From Baylisascaris procyonis (taxonomy: Eukaryota; Nematoda; Chromadorea; Rhabditida; Ascarididae), in contig JAZARR010000212.1 in the NCBI GenBank assembly GCA_037389465.1, forward strand, positions 1,382,001 through 1,446,000: a stretch of DNA of 64,000 bases. The letters are read 5' to 3'. Position numbers and translations under genes: made by a program. Each line of letters begins with the position of its first letter. Within the stretch, counting starts at the first letter, position 1. Positions 46,236 through 58,489 of the stretch are shown one piece after another. The notes beneath the pieces were generated by a model that worked only from the letters and a program-made list of their open reading frames with translations, did no database searches and was not told the origin of the DNA.

Positions 46236-48079
46236 CTAGAAAGTGATGTTGAACGAATAAAATTCTCGATATTTATTGGCCTTATAGCTTAAACTAAGGA
46301 TTGTTCATTCGCATTTGTTGAAAATGAACGTAATATTGTGCAAAGCTTGCAATTCTATGTAGAAATAAATTTAAAGCTATGGACACAGCCATTGTAACCA
46401 ACACTTTCGTTGAATTGAGAGCAATTTCAAGTCAAATATTTTAGGAAAAACGGAATTTGGAACGGACTTTAGTATGATTCTTAATTCTCCTACAATGCTA
46501 TAAAATGACCTTCAATAAACCTACCGTGTGAATTTACTACAACCCCCCCCCCCTAGGATGCTTTACGCCTGTAAAGATATTCAATAGTTATTTTTGGAAT
46601 GATTCTTTCAGCTAAACGATGCCGCTTCAGAATTCATCGGTGCGTTGAAAGTCATCAAAGTGATTCTTTTTACAATAAAGGCATTGCTAAAATTCAAATC
46701 TTATAAACTGGTAGAGATTTATTAGAAACGAGAAGTTAAAAGAGAGGTATATGTATGAAGATGATAGTAATAAACATGCAAATCCTACTGGTTGATGATT
46801 GAATGGGCGAATGCTGATTAGATATGCAGCTAAGCGGATAGAGCGATGGTGAACATAGATAATTACCATAAAGGTTTTGTATAACAATAAGAAAAATTAA
46901 CAACACAGTCATCAGCCTTGAAGCGTTTGGGCTTTGAAGAATTCCGAACTTACAGCACGTAGAACAGATCGAGGCTCCTTCTTATCAGATATTAAAAAGT
47001 TGAGTTGGTGGATGTCATCGGAGTTGTTAGTTATCTTTTAAGCAATATAATTCCAAGGAGGAACGGCATTTTCCTCCCTTTCGCTTTCCCAGATCGTCGA
47101 CAATTCTCTCGACCTACTTTCTTTTATCGAAATGAAAGCCCCTTTGGTGGTTTGTAGTGCTTCTCAGATGCAACACTTTGAGACATATATACTACTTTAT
47201 ACTTTGCCACTGAAAAAGCTCATGTTCTCTGCGCTACTATGCCATTTCAAACACCCGCTGTATCACAGTGTAGTTTAGCTGAGTTCTGCAAGCCGGCAGA
47301 TGTGCCGTATTGTAGGATTTGTTCTCCTAAACAATACACTTTGGCAAGCATTCTATCAGCTACAGAGAAAACGGAGATCAAAAAATGTTACAACTTAGGT
47401 GCAGGTGTGCCGCTTTGCTCTATACAGTTATAGAGCCCACCCGCTGTATTGTATCGCACTCGGTTTCTTGAACCGCTGGATGCTAGGTATTTTGCAATAC
47501 GCCGCATTATACCAGAATTTTACCAAGTAAACTAGTGCAATATGCTATGTACCAAATGTTTTGTAATGTGCTATACTATACCAAATTCTGTGTCTGTTAT
47601 GTGGAGTACACTCTTTAAGCAGTAAACATCACCATGTTTACTGCTTAAATATCTGTCTTTATCTGTCTACTACTAAGGTAGTAGACAGATAAAGACAGAC
47701 TAGGGCAGAATATATAAGGTGATAGACAAATAATTATCTGTCTACTACCTTATATATTCTGCCCTAGTCAAATCTTATATTAACACTTCCATACACATAT
47801 GTTCGTATAGCACTCAAGTAAACAGACCCTTATTGATGAAATGCTTCTGCAGCTAATATAAAAGTGCATACTAATGTGAAGCAGGATTGGGATAAGGCAT
47901 GTTCAGCACTCTATTATCAGATGGAACTTCATTTCGATGAATGAAGCAGTGGATAGTTTCGATAGACTTGGATATAAAAATTTAACAGCTTGCATTAATG
48001 GATTTGCTGCATATTTAGACATAGGACAGTTAATCGAAATAATTGGTTAAATGAATTTTTCTAAGTACCAATCACTTGA
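46236..48079. other. Intergenic region before the MADF gene
   Basis: No gene recognised. It contains short open frames, a poly-C run near 46543-46552 and the hairpin cluster at 47615-47769. Confidence 0.55.
47615..47769. repeat. Cluster of three strong hairpins
   Basis: Hairpin 1: TTAAGCAGTAAACAT at 47615-47629 pairs perfectly with 47634-47648 (loop CACC). Hairpin 2: 22-base arm 47652-47673 (TCTGTC..CTACTAC) pairs perfectly with 47678-47699. Hairpin 3: 23-base arm 47698-47720 pairs perfectly with 47747-47769, with near-complementary bases continuing inside. The sequence ATCTGTCTACTAC occurs in both hairpins 2 and 3, so alternative pairings are possible. It resembles a small palindromic (MITE-like) element or a nested foldback; no coding content. 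Confidence 0.85.
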
Positions 48080-50980
48080 ATGTATCAGAGCGATTACTTT
48101 GAACTTCAGATTCCTCTAAACAAAAACGGCGAAGCAGACAGTCATGTGTTGCCTCATTCAGACGCCCGGCATGAGGCGGCTAAAATAAACGATGAATTGC
48201 GATTCTCGATTATTGATGCCGTCTATCTAAGGCCGGCAATTTGGGATCATGGAAGAGAACCGAAAAGTCTCGGTCAACGCAAAGACTACTTCATCGAAAT
48301 TGCAGCGCTGCTATCCACCGAAGATAACATCCTTTCATGTAACCATACTTTAGCATTTCCTCTTTATAAACGTTGCATTTAGAGTTACTCTGCGAGCAAT
48401 TAAAGAAGATCGAGGTCCTCGTGGTGTTTTGATTCCTAACGATTTGTATTCTTCATGCTAAAGCCTTTAAATATCACCTCTTGCCGTTTCCAGAGCCTCA
48501 TCTTCAAGTGTGTCCGCTCTGCTTGAAATGGGTGCATTTTCGAGTTGCAGCTCTGAACGCTTCGTTGTTTTGAGAGCAAATCCACTGTTCGAGGCCTTAA
48601 TAAATATCTGAAATTTCACGACTGAATTCTAATTAATCTCAGCTAACTGAACCTTCAAACGTCTCATCCGCTACTGATGGCGGCATGCAAAGATAGAATA
48701 TCACTTTCTTAACGGAAGTGGATTTATTCGTCATGGATGTTGTCTGAAGCTGTTGTCGATAAAACGTTGTTAGTAGTGGCTGTAGCAGGCTTCGAATTCA
48801 GGTTACGATATCGAGAAGCAGTGGAAGAATCTGAAGGACACTTACCTGAAGACACGAAAAAAAGTGGTAACCGATGAGTCAGGATGCATTGTGCCGCCTC
48901 GATGGAAATTCTTCGCCGCGATGACTTTCCTCGATCAACTTGGTGTCCCTCAAGCGAGTGCTAATGCCTCGTCATCCCAAAACGCACATACGCTGCTCGG
49001 CAAGCGCTCCTACGACCGAAAACCCATGGACAGGCGTCTAACCGACGTGCGTGCGGTGCCGTGTGATGTAGAATCCGAACGGACACCATCCACCCCCAGA
49101 CAGGGTGCCCAACCCGTGCCGTCCCTCTGCGATGACGAATACGTAGTCTTTTGTAAGTTTTTCTTGTCAACACTGTTAGGCTAACATCTCTCATTGTAGT
49201 ACGTTGCCGTATATCTTTTAAACCAACTGTAGCGTCTTGCTAATCATGCACACTTGCAAAAGGACGTTAGGACGATGTTGTGCGTTCATATATGTGCGTC
49301 CTTGCCTATTTCTCCTCCTTGTAATTTTACCTCGGGAACCACTGAAGCTAAGGTTAGAAAACTGGATGGGCATAATGCACATTGAAGAAAGCTGCCGCAA
49401 AATACGGAACAGCGACGGAAGCGAATAGTCACGTTTCGTGAGCATCATTCGGCGCTGAACATGGCAATAGCGATGAGTAGGGTGACCGCTATAGACTATA
49501 ATGTGGCAGGAATGTGGAATGCAGCACGATCCACCGTGTGATATCTGCGCGTTGGTCGAACCAATTTCGAGACGAGTCATAGACGTCTAAAGAGATCGAA
49601 AAATTAGCGTAGATTTCATAGTGGTCGGATTCTCATTTTACATTAATCCGATCACAGAAAACGAATCGTTTATAATTTGTGCTGACAGAAGGGTCAGTTG
49701 AAATATAAAAGCGTTATTTCGCATAGTTTGTTTTTTATTATTTGCTTGTGAAACTTGTCGGCTAGATGAGCGGAATACAATAATGCACATCATGCTAGCT
49801 CCTCTATCTGATTTAAAATCGCTGTTGTAAAGCTATGCTTCTGCATCCTCAGACCAATTATTTGCATATTTAATTAGCACTTATCTGATTGGCCTTCAAA
49901 TAGGTTTACCACGTTAACTAAATTTGCATAAATTATATCGACTCAGCACCTGGTAGCCTGCTAGATTGCCAGGTAAGATAAAATAAATGCTTGTCTATAT
50001 TTCTGGAGATCACTCGTTCAGTGTGATCTCCATTCGAATTCATCTTTTATGAAAATTTGTCCTTTTATCCACTCAGTTGTCCAGTATATTTGAATCATAC
50101 ATGGACAACATCAACTCATCTTTTTCGTTCAGCCGGAGAAGGGGAGGGGGAAGAGAAGGGGAGAGTGCCAACAAATTTCCCAATTTCTAGGGAGTAAGTA
50201 AACGCCGAAAAGACATGAAACTTTTGTTGATAGGAAATAAATTAATGAAAAATCTGGTTGATTGCTCATAAATATCAGAAACCCTGAATGAACTGTGAGA
50301 AAGATTGTCTGTCACACAAAAATTCCATCCACTCGACAGCTTTTTCACCACTGAAGATTTTCTTAAACACAGCAACGGCTTAGATTTTAATTTCCTTTTC
50401 TCCTAATCTCATCAATGATTTTTACAGCATAACATTTTGAAATTTTGAATTGCCTCTGCAGATTTGCGGCAGAATATCGTTGGTCAGTCAAGCAGTGAAG
50501 CGCCAATTTTAGCTAAAAATACTGACAAGCTACCAAAGTTGTTAACGAGTTATAATCAGTTCAGTGTGATTAAGGATCGTTTAGAAACTTTGTGATCACT
50601 AGTTAAAACTTGATGATTATCAATTGCAGTTTAATGATTATCAGTTTAGCTAACGATGGATAAATTTCACAAGTATGATCACCTCATTTAAGCCATAAGA
50701 GATATTTATATTTGAGGTAGGTGCTGATGAGATTGAATAAAGTTACTTCATTCGTAATGAATAATCGGTCTAAATAAATAAGAGGCTAATCACAAAGGGA
50801 AATTTAATTGCTCTAACCGTTAGTTTTGCTGAAATGACTTCACGAGCGACTAAATTTCCATCATTCTTTTCGCCAACGTCAGAAACAATTTTCTACTCCT
50901 TTCTGAATGGAACATTTTAATACAAAGAAGAATGCATTTATGCTGCAGGTAATGAAAAATCCATTATATTGCTCTTTTTT

Positions 50981-51029
<49 letters not shown>

Positions 51030-51500
51030 AATTTCACATTGGCGCCATTGCGCTGTTCCATTTGAAGGTTTTGTTTATCCCTAACTAAACAACCGCATTC
51101 ATTAAGTCATTTTAATTCACGGGGAAATAACATCAAATGTTCTTAGTACATTTTCAAGCCACGCATAGACATCTCTCTTTTCCGACCTAAAATTAAAGTA
51201 TAGACGATTGGCCGTATATTCCAAAATTTCCAATATATAAATATTCAACAATATTTAGGAATTTATAAGTGTTGAGCAAAACGCATATAAAAAGAGATTA
51301 AAATTATTGAGATTTACATTCTCATATTTTCTTGATAATCGAAAAATGTTTCTTTGATTTGTTTCATTTCAGGTAATTCGTTGATATATCCATTACGAGA
51401 AATCGGTAGCATTAGCCGTGTGGAAGTGCTGAAATTGCAAAAGGAGATTCGTGATGCAATACACGAAAAACAAATGGCACTTCTTGAAAGCCAAAGATAG
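48080..51500 (+). CDS. MADF-domain DNA-binding protein
   Basis: MADF domains are Myb/SANT-like DNA-binding domains of transcriptional regulators (Adf-1 type). Three exons with matching phases: 48080-48338 (phase 1), 48802-49152 (phase 1) and 51373-51500; total 738 nt, 245 residues. Donors GTAACC and GTAAGT, acceptors AATTCAG and CATTTCAG. The domain spans about residues 45-130: FSIIDAVYLRPAIWDHGRE gives helix 1, QRKDYFIEIAALL helix 2, and after the intron YDIEKQWKNLKDTYLKTRKK gives the recognition helix, followed by PPRWKFFAAMTFLDQL, which carries the late conserved aromatic and the helix of the family. The middle is Ser/Pro/Arg-rich (about 145-200) and probably disordered. The last exon encodes a basic helical end with SRVEVLKLQKEIRDAI and EKQMALLESQR before TAG. 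Several worm MADF paralogues exist; I cannot say which. The start ATG is the first in frame. Confidence 0.88.
50983..51026. repeat. (TA)n microsatellite in MADF gene intron
   Basis: About 44 bases of TA lie in the long second intron (49153-51372), which otherwise holds no recognised feature. Confidence 0.95.
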
Positions 51501-52310
51501 CAATACGCAACATCTATTTCTTTGTTGTTTCATGCATCGCTTCAATGTAATCATCGTTTTATATGTGTTGTCCCCATTACTATTGAGGAGCAACAGAATC
51601 ACATTCACAGTAAACGAGATACGATTTGTGAATGCAAAAAGTGGAAGGAATTCGTTTCGATGGCTAATGCAGCTATTTTCCTGTATTCTGTAACTGAAAT
51701 GTTATTCCGCAATTGAAGAGGTGCAATTTTGCAATTCAACAAATGCAATTTTGCATAAAATTTTACACTTCCTGTGTCGTATCGATATCACTTGTTGTTT
51801 TTCATTGTTTACGCATACATATTAATAACGTACTCAGAATTTGCTAGCGGAGGGAGACCTTTAATGGTGGGAAACGAAAACCTGGAAACAAGGAAAACCT
51901 GCAACTTTGAGGAAGGAATGCAAATTTCGCTGGTATGCTTAAAATTTTATTGTCATGTGCGTAACTTCATTGATGATGGTAAAGTTGCATCACTTGATCA
52001 ATTCACTCAGCGAAAGTTTTTTCTTAGCCGAAGATCAAAGGATGAGGGAAGATTGTGGCTTGAGCTATGCGCATATGGTTCGGGAAAGATCCATGCTATC
52101 TCCGAAAACTTTTCTGGAAGAGAATTTCTCTAGGGAGTTGCAGTAACGGCAGTTTAAACTGAAATGGCCATTTTTCAAACCTTAAAGTCTTATGATCCTC
52201 TTCGAACACGGTGTTTGCGGAAGTGCTTCCGCCGTTAAAAAACTTCCGGATAACTCCGATTTTCGGAATACGGATTTTCGGATTTTCGGAATCATCTGAA
52301 AATGTGCCTG

Positions 52311-52362
52311 TTTGTGAAAAAAAGGAAGAAAACATTTGTTTGTGAAAAAAGGAAGAAAACAT
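52311..52362. repeat. Two-copy tandem repeat, 24-25 bases
   Basis: The unit TTTGTGAAAAAAGGAAGAAA plus ACAT occurs at 52311-52335 (one extra A) and 52339-52362. Confidence 0.85.
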
Positions 52363-53593
52363 TTTTCTTCTCCTTTCTCCCTTTCATTCGTTGATGTACA
52401 CTGAGCTCTCATTTTGGGAACATTCAAAAGAAAAATGCAAAGCATTGACGTACATAGGTGTTCATCTACAATTCTGAGAAATATCCGTGCAATGTGTCCA
52501 TTAAAAAGAGATTATGAGGGCATTATTTGACTTTCTATACATGTTTCTTCCACGTTGTTTTTTAGTACCCTCCCATTTTTTGCTACTACAGTTGAAGATT
52601 TTTCTTATTTTTGGAGCGAATTTTATGAAAAGTGAAGTTTTTAATTGTTTCACCATTGTTCTAAGAGATGAATGTACAACAGATATTAGCGTTCCTAATC
52701 GTTGAAACCGCATATGAAACAATGATGATTGTTGACGCTTAGGCTATTTCAACAGTATTCGTGGGTGTGATAGATGTGCCTTCAGTTCTGATCACTCGAA
52801 ACGACGGCCGTATGTGCTATCTCGATTTTCATTTTGGTTTCACTGTACATATTTGAAATGATACAAAATGGGTCGCAAAGTAGTATCTTGTGCTTTAGTC
52901 CTGTTTATTTCTAAGTGCTAATCTTTATATGTTAATGTAGTCTTCACATTTTCCTATATGCAAATCATTAGAACCACTTTCAGCATATTTCGTTTTGTGT
53001 ACAAGCTTTACTTAGTTGTTTAGAATGGCCGGGCGATGTGTTTGTTTTACAAACCGCTTTACTTTGAGGCACAAACAATCCACTCGTGTAGTTTATTTTT
53101 ATATGAATTGTAGAAGAGTAACCATGCCTGCTTACTTTTAAAGATACGAAGAAGGGCAGTGTTTAAAATAATGTCCACAACATATTAGGGCTTTTATAAT
53201 TATTTACTGATGATCTCGTATTGCTTTAGTGATTTTTCTATTCCGCGCATTTTTTTTTTAATGTTCTGCTCCGTTCTGTTCCTTTCACTGGGATGAAATA
53301 GTTTATGAAAACGTTTTTTTTTTTTCTGGAACTAACCAAAACAGAATAGTTTCAAGAAATACGTCGAGCAGGAATGCGGCTAGTATGCTCATACGGCGAA
53401 GTACTTTCTATGTTGTTGGTATCTTTCTATCAAAACCCTCTAATGTCAGATTTTCGTCGCACCAGAGAGGGGACTTTTCTCGGGAATTTGGTTTTACTGT
53501 TAGAATGTTTGTTTGAAGAGGTTTACGCCTACATATTGTAACTCCCCCCCCCCCCCCTCCCCCGCCCTCCTATCAACCCTTCCTTTGCTGAAT

Positions 53594-53643
53594 GCAACGT
53601 CATCACTATAAAAGGTCAGCAACGTCATCACTATAAAAGGTCA
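53594..53643. repeat. Perfect 25-base tandem duplication with a TATA-like core
   Basis: Both units (53594-53618 and 53619-53643) are identical and contain CAACGTCATCACTATAAAAG, that is, an ACGTCA half-CRE-like word and a CTATAAAAGG box 6 bases apart. If it is a promoter it would fire to the right, but no confident gene begins there. Confidence 0.8.
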
Positions 53644-54129
53644 CACTGATTCGCATCGAAATTCTCGAGTATTCCACTTTATTGGAAATTCGAATTTTTG
53701 CTGTATTATTGTTGCCAAATACCGTGTTGCCTTGCTGCCGATTTCATTATAATGTTGAATTTGTTACTGAGCAGCTTGAAACTGTGTTGTTGTTCATAAC
53801 TAACGGTTTTTCGCCTTTTTCGTGTTGTGTTGAAGTCGTTGTTGTTTTCATTCGCAATTCAAAACGTATGCAATTTTATTTAACCATTTTATTGTCAAAA
53901 TAAACTTCTATTAAATTATTAATAATATGTTTCAAATGCGTTAATATTTTGTTCTTTGGGGTTTGGATTATCTGATTCGGTCCTGAAACGCACTCTGATA
54001 CATTAATAACAGTACCATATTCAAAAGATCCTTTATTAACTAGTGTTTCAAATATATAAAGTCGTAGTAGTAGCAAAGGCTGCTTCGCAAGTGAAGGTAA
54101 CATTTTCGTCGTAAGTATAACACGACGAA

Positions 54130-54405
54130 TGCGTGAAATGACATTTCTCCCTGAACAGAGCACATCGGAGTGTATATGCCCCGGGGCTACCTCGCTTCCT
54201 CCTGTCTCCCTTCTACTCCGACAAAAATTTCGTCGAGCATCTGCAAACATTGAGAGCCGCGAAATTCCGGCCTGGACCCACAAAGGCCTCCGGTTCAAGA
54301 CGAGGGTCAAATAACCAGTCTTCGGCTCCCAGGCCACCCAAGCAGCCTTTAACAAGCAAATTTGATATCCTCATAGAGGATGGTATAAAATTATGCAAAT
54401 AAAAT
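54130..54405. other. GC-rich block open in several frames
   Basis: This block is much richer in GC than its surroundings and open on both strands. One plus frame ends at a TAA near 54403 and reads with protein-like texture (FYSDKNFVEHLQTLRAAKF, then a Pro/Ser/Arg-rich stretch and FDILIEDGIKLCK). A minus frame covers the same bases (SRLSMFADARRNFCRSRRE). I recognise neither. It may be a terminal exon, a mobile-element fragment or simply GC-rich DNA. Confidence 0.3.
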
Positions 54406-55519
54406 AAACGATAAGTGCCCAGACGTTATGATGTTTGTAGGTAATAAGAATGTTCGCTATCAGCGTTTTATTTTCTTGCTATGTTGCATAAGAAATCGCT
54501 ATTCACCCTTGAGGGGGAAGGGGGGGGGAGGGGGATAAGAAGTACTTTATTAGTGATTTATAAGTTTATTAGTGACGCTTTTGCTTTGTATCAGAGCGAA
54601 CAGAAAGTCTTTTTCCTACACTCAACGAACGATTTGCACATCTGCTAGTAATCGCTAATGTATAGTGCACCAGTCATCTGTGAAACAAATAAGTTGCTGA
54701 GGATAAACAGTATGCAATATCTCAGACTCGGGAAATAAGCAGTTTTTTCGGAGTTTTTGGTACGAAACATTGAGCTGTTGAATGAGGTTTTTATCGAGAT
54801 GGGAATTATTGCCTGTTAAGAAAGTTCAGTTGGGAAGAGCTAAGAAGGAGTTGTTCAAGGAGGTTCTTTGAAGTTTTACGGTAACTTGAAAGATTCTTAC
54901 TTTGCGGAGTCATAAATGAAAACAATGACTCGGATGAGACAAAGTTAAGCGCTTTCTGTACTCGACACTTAAGTAAGCTCTTTAGTGAAGAGAAAGAATG
55001 GGAAAAAGAGGCACGAAAAAAATTAGAATAAGCGGTTTCAATATGTTCCGGTCTTTTTCGCTACTGGTGGCTATTTGCACATGTGTCAGAGAGAGAGAAC
55101 GCTAACTTATATATACATATAAATCTCTTAAGACGACCGACGCAGGTGCCCTATGGGAAAGCCCTTTGGGCCCTTGAGTCGTCATGGGCTTCAGCAACGG
55201 TCTTTGTTGTGAAATCTTTATTTCCTGAGCAAAATAAATGGAAATTTTTAGAGTCATTTTCATGATTTTGCACACCAACGACGCTAAAGAGACAGTTCTA
55301 TAAGTTGAAGTTCATTTCAAGAAGGTGCTTGAGTAAAGAAATAAAAGTCTTTGCAGTCTATAAATTGCTATCTTTCACATGGAATGAATCGAGAGAGTTT
55401 TACATGATGACCTAAAAAGTGACGAGAGATGATGAACACCATTGGAGATCCGCCTCAAAACAAAAGAAAGAATGCAATCAGCAGAAGATATTTGGAGATA
55501 AGACCGTCGCTAAGAGATT

Positions 55520-55835
55520 TGTAACGATTATGATTGTAGAACAGCTCTACTGTTACCATAGAGCAGCTTGATTGTGGTCATAGAACAGTGTGCACTATGA
55601 AATGCTCTTATAAGTGTCGCTTCAATACTATGAGTGTTGTTGCCTGCTCTGATTCAATGTTTATTCGTTCGTTCGTTGGAGTCGTTCGTTGTGTTCGCTC
55701 GTTATTTCTTCCTTCGTCGTTGATGCGCTGCTCTTGGGCCCAAGTGGGGCAGCGGGATCGGCTAATAAAAGCTGTATTTTTATCAGAGTGCTCGACAGCA
55801 AACCGGTGGCCCGAAAAGGATTTCGGGTCGTTACA
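55520..55835 (+). mobile_element. 5' LTR of an LTR retrotransposon
   Basis: A 316-base segment starts TGTAACGA and ends TCGTTACA, a perfect 8-base terminal inverted repeat with the expected TG...CA limits. It holds a CTTATAAG TATA-like box near 55603 and AATAAA at 55764-55769. It is followed at once by TGGGAGCTCAGTTGATGAGC, which starts with TGG as a tRNA primer-binding site should. No second LTR copy was found in the window, so the call rests on structure and on the gag-like frame that follows. Confidence 0.75.
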
Positions 55836-55855
55836 TGGGAGCTCAGTTGATGAGC
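55836..55855 (+). other. Primer-binding site of the LTR element
   Basis: TGG directly abuts the LTR end and matches the CCA of a tRNA 3' end. Which tRNA was not determined. Confidence 0.5.
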
Positions 55856-56055
55856 GCCCTTGGTAGTCACTGCGAGAGTGCTACAAGTTGACGAAGCCTC
55901 GAGTAGGAGGTTCGAGTGCGTGTATCAGCTGAGAGCGGAGCACAGTATTGCGCAAGAAAACTGTGGCAGTTGCCGTGTCTTTTTTCTTTGCACGATCGCT
56001 CGTGTGTGAACTGTGCGAAAGCCTCCTAAAGTATATCGCAGGTTGTGGAGAAGAG

Positions 56056-56985
56056 ATGGAAGGGCAATTCTTCTCAAATGAGGAGAACGTACTCGGCCCG
56101 GAGGGCGAGGCACGAGTGAGTGACGATGTAAACGCGAAAAAATTACAGGTCAGCAAAGACCTTTGCGTGGAAGTGGAAAAGTGTAAGAGTTGGTGCGCCA
56201 TAGACGCACGCAACCAGTTGGAGGAGGTAATAGAGGACGTGCAAGATATCCTAGTGAAAGAGTTGAGTGACGTAATGAACATTGCTGATACGGTTACGAG
56301 AGCTTTCCAGCCGTGGTCAGAAAAATTTTTAGCATGGCAGCATGAGCTGAATAAGGTCACGCAAGTTTTATTGAGGCTAGAACAAGAAAAAAATGTACCA
56401 TCACAAGGGCCTAGAGCAGCCGAGAAGTGTGAGGCAATAGCCAAAGCTTTTCGCATAACATCTCCTCGACATCTTTGTAACGCGTTGAGGTGAACCAAGA
56501 TAATACCACAACGCTCCAAATAGAATACCAAACCTCGGGCGAAAACGTGCTATCACGAGGAGATAGAACGCTGCAAGAAAATGAACAGTTAAGAAAAGAG
56601 TTAAGAAAGGCGCAGGAAAGCATAGCACAGTATAAAAGGTATATTGATATGTCGCATGCTGAATTGAGCCGATCCCAGGTGATCAGAGCTGCTGAAGACC
56701 TGGACGGGCCAAGTGAAGGAGTCAGTCATCAACAGCCACGCAAAGGTAATAGTATCTTTGCCTTTGGTAGAGGGGAGGTGAAACATGCTCCGCTGTTGGA
56801 AGACTCCTGAAGCAGTGAGAGGAAGTGAAAGAAAGGAAGGTCAGGAGGAAGAAACGGGAAGGAAGTGAGAGATCAGCATGAGGTGCTCGATGATCGATGC
56901 CAAAGACCAACTAGTTCTCCCGAGCATTTTCACCGAGGGCGATCAGAAGTGCATCAAGGTCTACAAATTAGTCCTTTCATAATTT
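56056..56985 (+). pseudogene. Decayed gag-like gene of the LTR element
   Basis: From the ATG at 56056 an open frame runs to 56493 with a helical, charged composition (VEDVQDILVKELSDV-like texture, TRAFQPWSEKFLAWQHE). At about 56490 the coding signal moves to another frame (to 56810: QENEQLRKELRKAQ, a coiled-coil stretch), then to the third frame up to about 56985 (PEHFHRGRSEVHQGL). Three frames in succession show at least two frameshifts. No protease, reverse transcriptase, RNase H or integrase follows, so the copy is truncated and cannot move by itself. Breakpoints are left as observed; no continuous protein is proposed. Confidence 0.65.
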
Positions 56986-58480
56986 GACGATCATTCCACG
57001 AGAGAGCAGTTCCTCGGCCAGCCTTCATCCTACTTTCCTTTAGGATTCTCTCCCATTCGTCATTTTCTCTCCACTGGTCTTTTCGGCCAAGAACTACCTC
57101 TTTTCCTCCGCACTTCTTCATACTTAGTAGCAGACCTCTCCTCGATTTCTTTTCTTCCTGCCTCAGGCCCGCCTCATGGCGTACCGCTCAGCCGGAAATC
57201 ATCCCGTATCTATTAGTCTCTCTTATGTGCAACAAGACCAGAGGTTGACTCTTTCTCAAATCAAGCTCCTGTGTGACAAAAATAGGTCAGAACATCTACT
57301 GAAGTGAAGAGTGAGGGGCTGCAACTAAGTTATGTGTTTTTCAAAATTCTTCGTAATGAAAAGAAAGCCCTCAGTTGAAACATTACGAAATCAAACGCAA
57401 GAGCTGTTAAATAAGTGACGTATCTGCAGCGTTACAAGCATTTCTTATACAAGAATAATCCTAGCCTCTAGTAAGTGAATGATTCATGCTGCAGCCTTTG
57501 CGGTCACGAGTCAAGGTGTTGGGCAGTCCAACCGAGTTGTTTTTAGCCAACTATTCTTGTGGCGCTGCCTTTAGTCTGCAATAAAAATACCTCTTAAACT
57601 TCGCAAATCTGAATTTCTCGGCATCGCCCCAGAATTTTCTTCTGATTTCTTTTGATTCTCTTACTGTTTCCTGGCAGACATCGAGAAAAAGCCAGGAAGG
57701 GCGTTCTATACCAAAAATGACGCTGGACTTCAAACTCTTGGAACTTTAACCACTGTGAAGAGAAAATTTTTCTCGGCGATTCATCCGACTTCTTGGAAGC
57801 GCAGCAAGACCACCTCCACTTTATTACCTACTACCGTTAGCGTATATCCATTTGCCATTAGGTTTAACTAGATCAGCTTCAAAGTGCTTGCGCTAGTCGC
57901 ATTTCGAAAGCTCATCCGATTAGAGAATATAGGAACCCCAGTTGCCTCAAGAACGAAAAAAAACTCCCTTACACTGGCAGTTAAGAGTAGTTATAAACAT
58001 TACTTAGTGCATACGTTGGGCAGACCGCACTGCTGCAATGGTCACTGAAAAGGTGACAGAATTTCAACGGTGAAGAGCTCCGAACAGGAAGAACACAACA
58101 AGCAAAATAATGAAGAATATTGGTTCCATCCGTTGTCTTTCTCTCGAGTGGAAATAGGTGTTGCCTCGAAGGGAGCGAAAATTTTCTGGAAGAAAAAATA
58201 GTGTCAAATGAGATTCCGGTAAAAGTTATAAGAATTCTGAGGCATGGATGCCGATCAAATTGAAATCTCTCAAATACAAAAGTTTCGAACGAAAAATCCG
58301 CAGCCATTTGCTCATTACTCCTTTGCAACCGTCTGCCAGATTTTTTCGGCAATTTTGGCAAATCCTCATCAACAGTTTTTCATTATAATCTAACAGTTTT
58401 TTGAGGAAGTTGACCGTTGTGGCCAGAGCTTTCGAGAACTATACGTCAAACGCATTGAAATCTGGCTTTTGGACAATTTT
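56986..58480. other. Possible continuation of element debris, nothing recognised
   Basis: Mixed-composition DNA with C/T-rich stretches (57040-57260). No pol-like motif or gene was found. Confidence 0.4.
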
Positions 58481-58489
58481 CGTTGAGTT

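Larger units (their letters stand above)
51501..55519. other. Gene-poor region downstream of the MADF gene
   Basis: No confidently coding region. Notable contents: near-identical 24-25-base tandem copies at 52311-52362, a perfect 25-base tandem duplication at 53594-53643, poly-C at about 53545-53557 and a GC-rich open-frame block at 54130-54400. An open frame at 51774-52133 begins with a hydrophobic stretch but lacks an ATG at its start. Confidence 0.5.

Noticed and set aside
49218..49580. 120-codon minus-strand frame inside the second MADF intron
   Set aside because: Composition is not convincing, no splice context, lies opposite a transcribed intron.
51774..52133. 119-codon plus frame starting with a hydrophobic, signal-like stretch
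   Set aside because: It has no ATG at the hydrophobic start (first codon GTG) and no recognisable domain; a chance frame is more likely.
53876..54355. 159-codon minus-strand frame
   Set aside because: GC-rich stretch open on both strands; the 3' part is low-complexity AT sequence. Kept only as an ambiguous block.
55881..56628. Long minus-strand frames opposite the gag region
   Set aside because: Antisense shadows; the plus strand carries the gag-like composition and follows directly from the LTR and primer site.
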